Shown here: one piece after another, positions 1-8,375 of the stretch
Position numbering within the stretch: the stretch's first letter is position 1
Layout: each line of letters starts with the position of its first letter
Origin: Pleurotus ostreatus/Saccharomyces cerevisiae fusant
Taxonomy: Eukaryota; Opisthokonta
Length of the DNA: 13,471 bases
NCBI GenBank assembly: GCA_024196135.1
Contig: JAMQCK010000966.1
Span: forward strand, 1 to 13,471
Reading direction: 5' to 3'
Program-made: the position numbers and the translations under genes
Notes under the pieces: model-generated
Told to the model about the DNA's origin: nothing
What the model saw: only the letters and a program-made list of their open reading frames with translations
Database searches by the model: none

Positions 1-51
1 CGTGGCCTGCCGCCTGTGATCGGGGTGCATATCTGACATTGAGGGCCCCAG

Positions 52-2508
52 TTCATCGACGCGACGAAGAGCGGCGGCATCGGGCGCTTCGCCAATCACT
101 CATGCTCCCCCAACTGCTATGTCGCGAAGTGGACGGTCGGCGACCGGGTGCGCATGGGCATCTTCGCCAAGCGGAATATCAAGAAGCATGAGGAGCTCAC
201 CTTCAACTACAACGTCGATCGCTATGGGTGCGCTACCTGTCCACTGTCCTTCCCCGCCATCTACCCCATCCACCTGCTCTCCTTTTGCTTTGCGTCTCCA
301 CTACCCAGACTCCCGCCAGCTACACACCTCATCGTCCAGCCCTCGTGACTCACATCCCTTTGCTCAGCCATCAAGCACAAACGTGCTACTGCGGCGAGCC
401 AAACTGTGTAGGCTACATCGGCGGGAAGACGCAGACGGATGTCGCGGTCATCGACGATGTCTACCTTGAGGCGCTGGGCATCACGGACGCAGACGAGCTC
501 ATGGAGCTCAAGGGCTCGAAGAAGAAGAAGGGGAAGAAGATCGACGACCCGGACTTCATGGTGCGCATGCCACATGCGCTTTCATTAGGGCTGAATGCTA
601 AAAGTGCTGCAGCCCAAGATGAAGCCCATCAAGCGCGAGGAGGTGCCGAAGGTCGTGCAGGCGTTGCGGCAGGTGCAGAGTGCGAAGGTGCTGTACAAGA
701 TCCTCCTGCGGCTGAAGGTGCGTTCTTGTCATCCTCTCATCTCATTTCATCCTCAGTTCACTCGTTTTAGACAACCGAGGATGCGTCCGCCTTGCGCGAG
801 TTCATGCGACTGCGTGGCTTCAGTGTCATGCGCATGATCTTGGATGAGTTTGCGAAGGACCTGACGATCGTGGCTATGGTTCGTATGCGGGCTCCTACCT
901 TTAGGACAGCAAGTTGACAGCCTGGCAGGCCCTCGAGTGCATGACGACGTGGCCGCTGGAGAAGCGGAATAAGGTCGAGGACTCGAAGATTGCGGACCCG
1001 GTGAAGAAGTACGCGGAGATGGAGGACGAGACGGTCAAGAATGTTGCGACGAAGGTGGGTCACAATTGTCCGTGCGCAGCTCACCGGCTAACCTCTGCCG
1101 ATGGCCAGCTGTTGGAGACATGGGAAAAGCTTGAGATCGCGTACCGTATACCCCGCTTGGCGCGTGATGTGCGTCTATCCGTCTCCTTTGCCCGCCCCAT
1201 TGCTTTGACACTCTTCCCAGCCCAGCCAAAAGCGAAAATCCGACCTCGCCGAGGTCGTCACCCTCCCCCACGAAGACCCCCGCCCAAAGCGCGTGCGCTA
1301 CAACATCCCCGAAGACGAGGAGCTCGACTTCAAGGCCACCCTCCGCCCCTCCCTTCAGCATACCCAACCACCACCCAGCCCGCCCAAACCTCGCGCCCCC
1401 TCCCCGCCGCTACGCAAAGTTTCCATTCGGAACCTGGCGGACGAGAAGAAGAAGCTCATGGAGCGCGCGCAGCAGCTCGCGGAGGAGCAGGCGCGGGCAC
1501 ACGAGGAGCGTGCGAGAGCGGATAAGGAGGCGAAGGAACGCGCTGAGCGGAAGCAGAGGGAGAAGGAATCGAGGAGGGCGGCGCGGAAGGCGGAGAAGGC
1601 GAAGGCAAGGACAGAGAGGAAAGCTAGGGAGAGGGAGAAGAAGAAGCACCAGACGCCGGAGGAGAAGGAGGCGGGGAAGGAGAAGCGGCTGCTGAAGCTG
1701 GTGGGCGAGGTGGTCGTGAAGTGCATGAGCAAGTACGCGAAGGGCCTGCCGCGGGAACTGTTCAAGAAGCAGGCGAAGGAGGTGAGTCGGGACTGAGTGG
1801 CATGGGATGGTGAGACTGATGGTGGCCGTATAGCTCACGCACATCATCGCGGACAAGGAGAAGAAGTCGTCGAGCTACAAGGAGGGCAAGCTGGACGGAC
1901 TCTCGGACGAGAAGGTGTATAAGATGAAGAAGTTCTCGCGCGACTACATCGCCAAGGTCATGCGCAAGTATCAGGAGAAAGAGAAGGGGAAGGCGTCTCG
2001 ACGGCTTGCTGGGGACGACGCGGCCTCGGCGTCAGCCACTCCCGGCGCGTCTACATCCGGGACGACGTCGTCGGCCACGCTGGATACACCAGATATGGAG
2101 ATGACGGTAGAGGAGGCGATGGATATGGAGCCGGATGCGGATGAGAAAGACGACAAGGACGAGTCTGATTCAGATTCGGATTCGGAGAGCGAGGACGAGG
2201 CGAAGGACGAGGAGGCGAAGGACGGCAAGCCGAATGCGGACGCGACACCGGATGCGAGCGGTAACGGCACGCCAGGCGATGGCGCACCAGACGATAGCAA
2301 AGGCGGGCGAATGGACATCGACGAGGAGCCAAAGTCCGCAATGGACGTGGACGGCAGCGAACGATTAGCGATACCCGATGTCGCGCCCTCAGACGTCGTG
2401 ATGAAGGACGGGACGAGCGACGCGCTGTCGACCCCTTCACCAATAGGAGGCTCGAGCTCAACACAGGATCCGCGGCTGCGTTCTCGATCGGTGGCTGCCA
2501 GTGCGTGA
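52..2508 (+). CDS. set2: Set2, histone H3 lysine-36 methyltransferase (5' partial)
   Basis: Set2 methylates H3K36 in the nucleus on transcribed chromatin, recruited by phosphorylated RNA polymerase II. Bases 1-51 are the end of an intron (CTGAC branch-like site, acceptor AG at 50-51), so the N-terminus (AWS and first half of SET) lies outside the window. Inferred exons: 52-227, 368-560, 613-717, 771-878, 929-1054, 1109-1168, 1221-1781, 1834-2508; phases join to 667 residues. Visible in the partial protein: SET motif NHSC (residues 15-18), ELTFNYN (48-54), post-SET cysteines C65, C67, C72 in CYCGEPNC, a TFIIS-N/LEDGF-like helical region (about 124-256), a Lys/Glu/Arg-rich coiled stretch (about 325-408), and an SRI domain (about 410-490) that in this family binds the Pol II CTD. 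The tail is acidic, with an [12 protein letters not shown] run. No WW motif is seen between the TFIIS-like region and SRI. The intron at 1055-1108 is 54 nt with no in-frame stop. Identity is firm; exact splice sites are inferred. Confidence 0.95.
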
Positions 2509-2701
2509 TGCTTGCGAGTCGTCGACATCGCGTGCAGGGACTTATTTCGCCCTACTTTATTCGTTGTAACTAACCTTCGCTTTTGATGCTGTCGCACAAG
2601 ATACCGATACACAATAATCAATGCGCATAGCATGATTCAAGTACTGTACAGCTTGCCTCGAGTCCGCTACTTCTTTACCCTCGCGCTCTACTCAGGTGCA
2701 T
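2509..2701. other. Convergent intergenic spacer, set2 and small minus-strand gene
   Basis: This 193-nt AT-richer spacer lies between the set2 stop codon and the stop codon of the convergent small gene, so it should hold both 3' UTRs. AT-rich runs such as ACAATAATCAATG near 2610 could take part in 3' end formation. No gene is visible here. Confidence 0.6.
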
Positions 2702-3223
2702 CTAATCCGTGAACAAAGGCCCCTCCGAGCGCACCGTGTCCCTCGTGGGCGCCGCCGAAAGCTGCACACTTCCCGAGGCGATGGCCTCCAACTCTGATCT
2801 CCACGACTTGAACTTGTTGAGGAGCGCGTCCTCCCCTCTCGTTCCGCCCTCCGCCGACTCTTCGCCCTCGATGAGGTTGATGACGTCGGTGAGCGAGTGG
2901 TGCAGTTTGTCGAGGGCGCCCTTCATGACATAGGGATTCCCTGCCTGGTGCGTTGCGTCCAGGTGCTGGGGCGTGTGTCGTGCTGGACCCGGTGAGGGAT
3001 CGGATTTGGGGTAAACCTGAGGGAAGATGGTAGCGTTCCGTAGAGGCCTACTCGACAAGGTGTAAAGCATACCTGCCCTGGGTTCTCTCGCGTCGGTGAA
3101 GGGGGGATCGCAGGTGGACCAGGAGAGGGGATTTCCTGAGGGAATTTCGCGTCCGCTTCAATTGAAGGTGAGTGATCATGGGAGTTGGAGGAATGGGTAG
3201 TGCCTACATTCGCCGAGAGACAT
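2702..3223 (-). CDS. Small unrecognised protein, three exons
   Basis: I do not recognise this protein. The model starts at an ATG at 3223 with a 16-nt first exon (3223-3208), a 52-nt intron (3207-3156), exon 2 at 3155-3073, a 56-nt intron (3072-3017) and exon 3 at 3016-2702, giving 137 residues. A later in-frame acceptor (CCCAG, exon from 2965) would give 120 residues and a 107-nt intron. The N-terminal half is proline-rich (PSPGPPAIPPSPTREN). The C-terminal half looks helical, with GALDKLHHSLTDVINLIEG followed by LLNKFKSWRSELEAIA, which suggests a small adaptor or complex subunit, though that is only inference. A TATAAAG lies about 95 nt upstream of the ATG, supporting this start. An alternative is a longer unspliced reading from a Met at 3303, but it needs the same downstream frame and lacks good start support. 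Confidence 0.62.
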
Positions 3224-3317
3224 TGATACAACGGTATGCGAGGAGTGTAGCGAGCTCCGTATTCTGAGAATGGGAGTTGAGAAGAACAATGGAAAGCCGT
3301 CAATTCACATCCATGAC

Positions 3318-3324
3318 CTTTATA
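3318..3324 (-). promoter_or_regulatory. TATA-like box of the small minus-strand gene
   Basis: The minus strand reads TATAAAG here, about 95 nt upstream of the proposed ATG at 3223. That spacing fits a fungal core promoter with a short 5' UTR. Support is by motif and position only. Confidence 0.4.
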
Positions 3325-3851
3325 CGCTCGACGTCATGCCGCGAGGGACTGACGTCGACTACGACCTCCTTCAAGTCAGGCCGGACTCCCTAGCTCGCGT
3401 GAATTTTGCTGCAGTAACCATTGCGAATTCGCGATGCTGCCTTTCTGCAAGAAGATGCGAATGAAGAGGATTGAGCAAGCCAACGGTCAAAACGGTGCCC
3501 ATTGTTTGCAAGCACGTGACCTACAATAACTGCCTTTTCGGGACTTTCAGTGCCATTGAATGTCTCTAAGTTATCAGTGTTTGTTCAGAAAAGTCTTATG
3601 CGAAGGGGTTTTTCACTGGATATAGGGAAGGTCCTGGAGAAGCAGTCTCTGGCAAGCTCATATTATATCGAGGGACTGCCAGTGCCAGTGGGAAAACGCC
3701 AGTAAACAATTGACGAGGCAGACACATCCATGAACGACATATGTGACATGTACAACGTCCTGCTACCTTCCGAGAATCTCGAGAAGGAGCAAGTCGCCAC
3801 GGTCGCCAGCCACGCTCTTGCGCGCCCGCGCGCTCTCCACGACGTCCTGAG

Positions 3852-3859
3852 AATAAAAG
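3852..3859 (+). promoter_or_regulatory. TATA-like element upstream of the RING-CH gene
   Basis: AATAAAAG lies about 78 nt upstream of the proposed ATG at 3937, followed by CACGTCA. If transcription starts just downstream of it, translation would begin at 3895/3898 or 3937 rather than at the upstream in-frame ATG at 3730. This is weak, motif-only evidence. Confidence 0.3.
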
Positions 3860-3936
3860 CCCCCACGTCAGGCACAGGATGTCAGACGTTGCCGATGATG
3901 GCACATCACTTTGTCCCCAACCTTCACGTACCTACC

Positions 3937-5706
3937 ATGAGCGACCGACCTCCAACGGTGAACGACCTCAGGGTATGTATATCTGTAGCCATGAAGCAGC
4001 GTCTTGACGATGCTCTAGGTCAAGCTCTGCTTCATATGCCGCGAGGAGGAAACATACGACCGTAAGCGGATGCAAGGAAGCAGGGAAGGAACGAACATGC
4101 TGACCCATTCGCAGAGCCGGAGGATCCCCCGCGAGCCTGGTGCCATCCTTGCAAGTGCACGCTTGTCGCACACGAGTCTTGCTTGCTGCAATGGATACAG
4201 TCCGCGGACCGCAAGCAGAACGCGACGTCTTGCAGGCAATGCGGCGAGCCGTATCGCATCATTAGCGACAATCCCCCTTTACTCAAGGTCCTGTCGGCGG
4301 GAAATACGGCATTTCAGCTGCTAGGAAGGAGCTTTACCATCTTCTTTATGGCCGGAGTTGGCGGCACGATCATGCACAGTGTGTTTACTCGCTTAAGCAA
4401 GCTGCCCGATTGCTAACCTCGCACAGGAGTGTACCAGCTACTCACAAGATACGGCCAGTTCGCATTCCGAGAGATGTTTGGTGACGAGTACGTTACCCCC
4501 AACTGCATTCTCACATTCACTCACCCACGCTCAGAATGCACGACCTCATCCTCACCGACGACAAGCGCAAGTGGCCCGTCACCGCCTTCATACTCCTCCC
4601 CTCCCTCCCCATCAGCCTCATCTCCGCCCGCCTCTCTCCAGGCTACTCCCCCGCGCTCTTCACCCTCCTCTCCTACTGGCCCGTCGTCCCCTCCATCGCC
4701 GCGCGCCAGTCCTTCATCAGCGGCCTCATCGACCAGGAGATCAGCGAGCCGCCCACTGCCTTCCGTCGCGCGACGCTCCCGCTGTGGCCCCCCTCGCCCG
4801 TGCTCGTTGGCCTTGGTGGCATCCCGCTCGTTCAGCGACTCTACGGGCGCTTGTTCCGCCGCTTCAAGTATTGGGTGCTGGACGTGCCGCCGCCTGTACC
4901 GACCACAAATGCCCGCGGCGGCGCCGATGACTTCGTGTGGCGCGTGAACGAGGGTTTCGGTGAGGTCAACTTCCGCATTCGCGCGCTGCGGGAGCCCGCC
5001 GGGAACGAGGAGGAGGACGCCAACCCGCCCGCTGACCAGCTGCCCGCGCTCGCGCCGCAGGACGCCAATGTCCTGGCCGCCGCAGAGGAGCGCATCCGCA
5101 AGAATGCCTCGAGTCTCGGGCGCAGCGTCGGCGGAGCGCTGCTCGCACCTTCTATTGCTCGCGTCATGGGCCAGCTCCTGCTGAGGGTGGCCAGACACTC
5201 TAGATTACTTCGTGCGTTCTTAGGAATAAGGCCGCCGCTCGATCGGAAGTTGGCGTCGATCATGGACTACGCGCCGTATACGGCCGGGTCCGCCAATTGG
5301 CGAGCAGTGGTGGCGTATTTGGTGCGCGGGGCTTGGAGCTGGTCGGAGGCAGATCCGGTATGGTAAGCTTCATGTCACTCCTTCCTCAATCCCTAATTGA
5401 GAACCTTCGACCCTCAGGTGGCGGAACGCGATCGGTTTTGGCATCTTCGTCGTCGTACGTCGTCACTTCCTGTCGCTCCGCTCTTCCTTTCGCCTGACTA
5501 CCCTTTTACAGGCGAAGGACTGCCTCGAGCTCCTGCATCTGTACCTCACCAAGCGCGAACTCGAGACGCGCACTGTGATGGACAGGGATTTCTCGGGCAT
5601 CGACCCCAAGGAGTTGGACCTTATCCACCCTGTGCAACCTTCGACTTCTCCAGTACACGCTCAGCCTTCCGCAGCGACGAACGCGCAAGAGGGCGCTCCT
5701 GCCTAA
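3937..5706 (+). CDS. MARCH5-like RING-CH membrane E3 ubiquitin ligase
   Basis: This is a predicted membrane-anchored ubiquitin ligase; MARCH5, its closest recognised relative in layout, acts at the mitochondrial outer membrane. Exons: 3937-3972, 4019-4061, 4115-4378, 4427-4487, 4535-5362, 5418-5454, 5512-5706, with introns of 46-57 nt, several containing CTGAC, TTGAC or CTAAC branch-like sites; 487 residues. The RING-CH zinc ligands are C16, C19, C39, C41, H46, C49, C66, C69, with the typical tryptophan W53. Hydrophobic segments follow at about 99-120, 149-166 and 175-195, and a C-terminal one at about 412-425. The segment GGALLAPSIARVMGQLL and its surroundings resemble the third membrane region of MARCH5. 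The loop between C41 and H46 has four residues, shorter than the usual seven or so. The start was chosen for an A at -3 (TACCATGA) and closeness to the RING; in-frame ATGs at 3895, 3898 and 3730 exist. Family assignment is strong; localisation is inferred. Confidence 0.93.
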
Positions 5707-6277
5707 TCAGAATAGTCACAAATTTCACATACGCTACTGTACCAATGAAATACATCCTTCACTCTTCATCTAAACGGCTGATTTCTCCCGAGTATGCCCT
5801 GTATTGTATCCCAGGAAGGCCATTGTACACGCTTAACGTCCACGCTTGATATCACAGCAAGCGCCGGGAGGTCCTGCGGACGTCTGGGCATCGTCAAGCG
5901 TATTCAGTATTTTCTCCATAAGGCAATGATTAGCACATCACATATTTTGCTTCCGCCGTGATGAGAAGCTGCCATCCGGGGCAAGACGCGAATTGTTTTC
6001 TCAGAGCCTTGGGTGCCGGGCGGGCGCTCTTGATATCATAGGCTGGGACTGAGCATCCTCCGATGTATGGAGAAGTCAGCGTCTCCTGCTCGTTTGATCG
6101 GTTGAGAGGCCAAATCCCCGCCGTGATTCTGTCCTCGCGCGCCATGATTCCATCCAACCAAAGCTTGTAAATTGTCTATCCAGGATTCTATGTGCTTAAT
6201 TCCTTCCATGCCAGCAGTCCATTACCTCCAAACCCACCAGTCTCTACTCAGAACCCAACCCGCGCCACCGGCTACCC
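5707..6277. other. Convergent intergenic region
   Basis: This 571-nt stretch lies between the stop of the RING-CH gene and the stop of the minus-strand gene, so it holds two 3' UTRs. It is AT-richer than the flanking exons. A short minus ORF at 5930-6157 has no recognisable motif and no linked exon. I see no tRNA-like fold and no repeat. Confidence 0.5.
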
Positions 6278-7647
6278 TTACTGACCCACCAAATGCAACG
6301 AACGTGGCGCCTTCTGACCCTTCCCCGTGCAGAAAATCCCGAACCGCTGTGGTCGAGGGCGCCATATCGGCTCGTGCTCGTCTTTATTCTCTCCCTCCTG
6401 CGCCCTCGGACTTCCTGACCTCCCATTGCTGCTCTTCGCGCCCTGTTCATCGCCGTTGCCGTCGCCATCCGATTGATCTTCGTGGCCGAAATCAAAAAAC
6501 GCATTCCGCCGCCCCGCCATTGACAAAGGATTATATCGCGAGCTCGTCGGCGACTTGTCCTCGGAACTGATGGACACCGCCCCGGAGCGCTTGTGCTTCG
6601 AACGGCGTCTCTGCTCGCCGGGCTTGGGCGTGATGAGCTTGACGAGGCGCTGCATGACTGATGGCGCTGGGTTCTCGGAGGCGGTGGCGGTGGGGTGGGA
6701 TGAGGAAGGTTTAGGGGCGCTTAGCAAGGACTTTGCGATGGCCAAAGGGTCTGGCACGGCTGACGGGTGCGTCGAGGACGAATACGGCCGCGCTCGCGCG
6801 TCTTGATATGGTAGCGAGGGTGCGGGAGTCGGAACCTGCTCCAAACTCTGCTTGGCTAAAGGCGGAGCGTCAGTGCGGGTGCTTCGGTGGCGAGCGGTGC
6901 AGAGCAATGACTGTGATGGGCGATGCAGAACCGGTGACTCACGTCTCGATATCAGTCTGTATGATGCTTTGCACGGCCCCGGGGGAATGGCGCATGCGTC
7001 GATGTCCCAAAAGCCACTGCCCTGCGGTGGCTGTCGGCGCGGGAGGCCCACAGGCCCAGTAATAGCGAACGGTGTGAGGAGAAGGGAGAGGCGCTCTACA
7101 AGAAGTAGTGGTGGTCAGTGGGTTTACGAGTAAAGGTGGCGTGAGAGTATGAGTGAAAGCGGATGAGTGGCTGCTTACCTCGTTGGTCGGCGTCAAAGAC
7201 GTGTCGCCGCTGATATAACGGCCACAGCAAATCGAAGTATACCCGCTTGTGGCTGTACACACATGAGAGGCAGCCGACGAAGGGACTGAGGTCGATGTCC
7301 TCGCCGCGCAGGTACCTGTGTGCCATCTACAAGAAGTTAGTTATCTTTCGTTCATACCCACATATACTTTGTTGTGCTACTTACGCTGTAGCAAATCAAA
7401 ATCTGCAGAGAAACAACATCAACACGAGCGAACTTGTGAGGCAACGACGGCTGCCACCCACCTTGCGACCGCATCGCCCGAGCTCGAAATCGTCGAGACG
7501 TGCCCATGTGGCGAGCAGAGCGGCAGCACTCAGGAAAGTGGTGCGCTTCTGCAGCTTGTCGCACAGCACGCGCATTTGCTGAGCGCTGCCGAAATCTACT
7601 GGCACGGCCGAGGACCTTGCGGTCGAACGCGACACTGGGGAGGTCAT
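6278..7647 (-). CDS. Unrecognised multi-exon protein with an 18-nt microexon
   Basis: I do not recognise this family. Preferred exons: 7647-7462, 7402-7385 (18 nt, ILICYS), 7326-7179, 7095-6943, 6855-6278; about 360 residues. The first three exons read smoothly, with segments TWARLDDFELGRCGRK, then ILICYS, then MAHRYLRGEDIDLS, and donors GTGGGT, GTAAGT and GTAAGC. They are rich in Leu, Tyr, Trp and Cys and look like a folded domain. The last exon is Pro/Ser-rich, with a helical patch SVMQRLVKLITPKPG followed by basic RRRSKHKRS and an acidic stretch DQSDGDGNGDEQ. Exon 4 is open in two frames. First-AG acceptors give the frame with LSLLLTPFAITGPVG; later tandem AGs at both junctions (exons from 7093 and 6845) give a 356-residue form with RYYWACGPPAP. 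The start at 7647 has a poor -3 base; no better in-frame start is evident. The gene is convergent with the RING-CH gene and divergent from the disordered-protein gene. Confidence 0.68.
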
Positions 7648-8375
7648 GGACGTCGCCGAGAAGCAGCTAGGGAGCTCAGTAATTGATGTTGAAGGCGGCA
7701 GATTGAGTGGCAGCCCTGGTTTAGGTGGCTGCAGGTGAGGTTGCGGGGGCCCACGCAGGCGGCGGGGGTAAATGGCCTGTGGGCGATCACGGAAGTTGCC
7801 GAAGGTCCATCCTTGATGCAGTTGCATGCCGGTTGGGCGCGCGACCCAGGTCTTCGGACACATGTTTTACTTTATTGCCTTACAGGCTTCTCCTTCCCTG
7901 GCAGCAAGCCCCCCGCATTCACCGCGGGACGTGCCTCTAGGCCACCGACGGAGAACGCGGAAACAGCGACGCGAAAACGACGAGGATGAGGCCTGGCAGC
8001 CCAACCCCATGCTTACCCTTTTGCGTCCCACATCATGATTTTCTTGTTCGCCCGCGAAGCCTCGACACACGCACACAGTGCATTTACCTATCATTTCACC
8101 ACTCGGCTCACCACAGTATCGTGACGAACAGCAGTACGAGCAGTACATTATTACCACGGGTTTGCGAAGGGCCCTGCTGGGCTTCCAGATGGAGGGAGTA
8201 CTGGCGGAGGACCGCGTCTTAGCTTCACCTTAGCTCGTAGCGGTATGAACAAAAAAACGCGGAAGATCACCGGCGCGTGCCTCGTGTCGCGGCCACGTGC
8301 CGAATAGGTGGCGTCGCCGCTGATCCCTGTCCTGAACCACAGCGCGCGCGTTGAGCGCGTCCATTTTCCGCCGCG
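7648..8375. other. Divergent intergenic region between two start codons
   Basis: This 728-nt stretch separates the start of the minus-strand gene from the start of the disordered-protein gene and should contain both promoters. The minus strand has an AT-rich AATAAAGTA near 7875, about 225 nt upstream of the ATG at 7647, which could be a core element. The plus strand has a short A7 run near 8250. ORFs on both strands here have no recognisable content. An unseen 5' exon of the minus-strand gene is possible. Confidence 0.45.

Larger units (their letters stand above)
3224..3936. other. Divergent intergenic region between small gene and RING-CH gene
   Basis: About 713 nt separate two divergent start codons, so this stretch should hold both promoters. 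A TATA-like box is visible for each side. Short ORFs occur on both strands (for example minus 3596-3904 and plus 3270-3464), but none shows a recognisable motif or an exon pattern. The last 207 nt are open in frame with the RING-CH start, so an N-terminal extension of that gene cannot be excluded. Confidence 0.5.

Noticed and set aside
879..904. A 26-nt intron in set2 ending at TTTAG
   Set aside because: It is too short for spliceosomal removal. Using the next acceptor (GGCAG, at 927-928) gives a 50-nt intron with a TTGAC branch-like site and restores a family-like ALECMTTWP segment.
1355..1856. Minus-strand ORFs over set2 exon 7
   Set aside because: These Leu/Arg- or Ser/Phe-rich readings are shadows of the Lys/Glu/Arg coil on the plus strand.
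3596..3904. A 102-aa minus-strand ORF in the divergent region
   Set aside because: It overlaps the likely promoter of the RING-CH gene, lacks motifs and has no partner exon.
5930..6157. A 75-aa minus-strand ORF between the RING-CH gene and the next gene
   Set aside because: No motif, no splice-linked neighbour and AT-richer composition like a 3' UTR.
7648..7863. An N-terminal extension of the minus-strand gene to 7863
   Set aside because: The frame is open, but the added segment is Pro-rich without structure and looks like a 5' leader. It cannot be excluded without transcript data.
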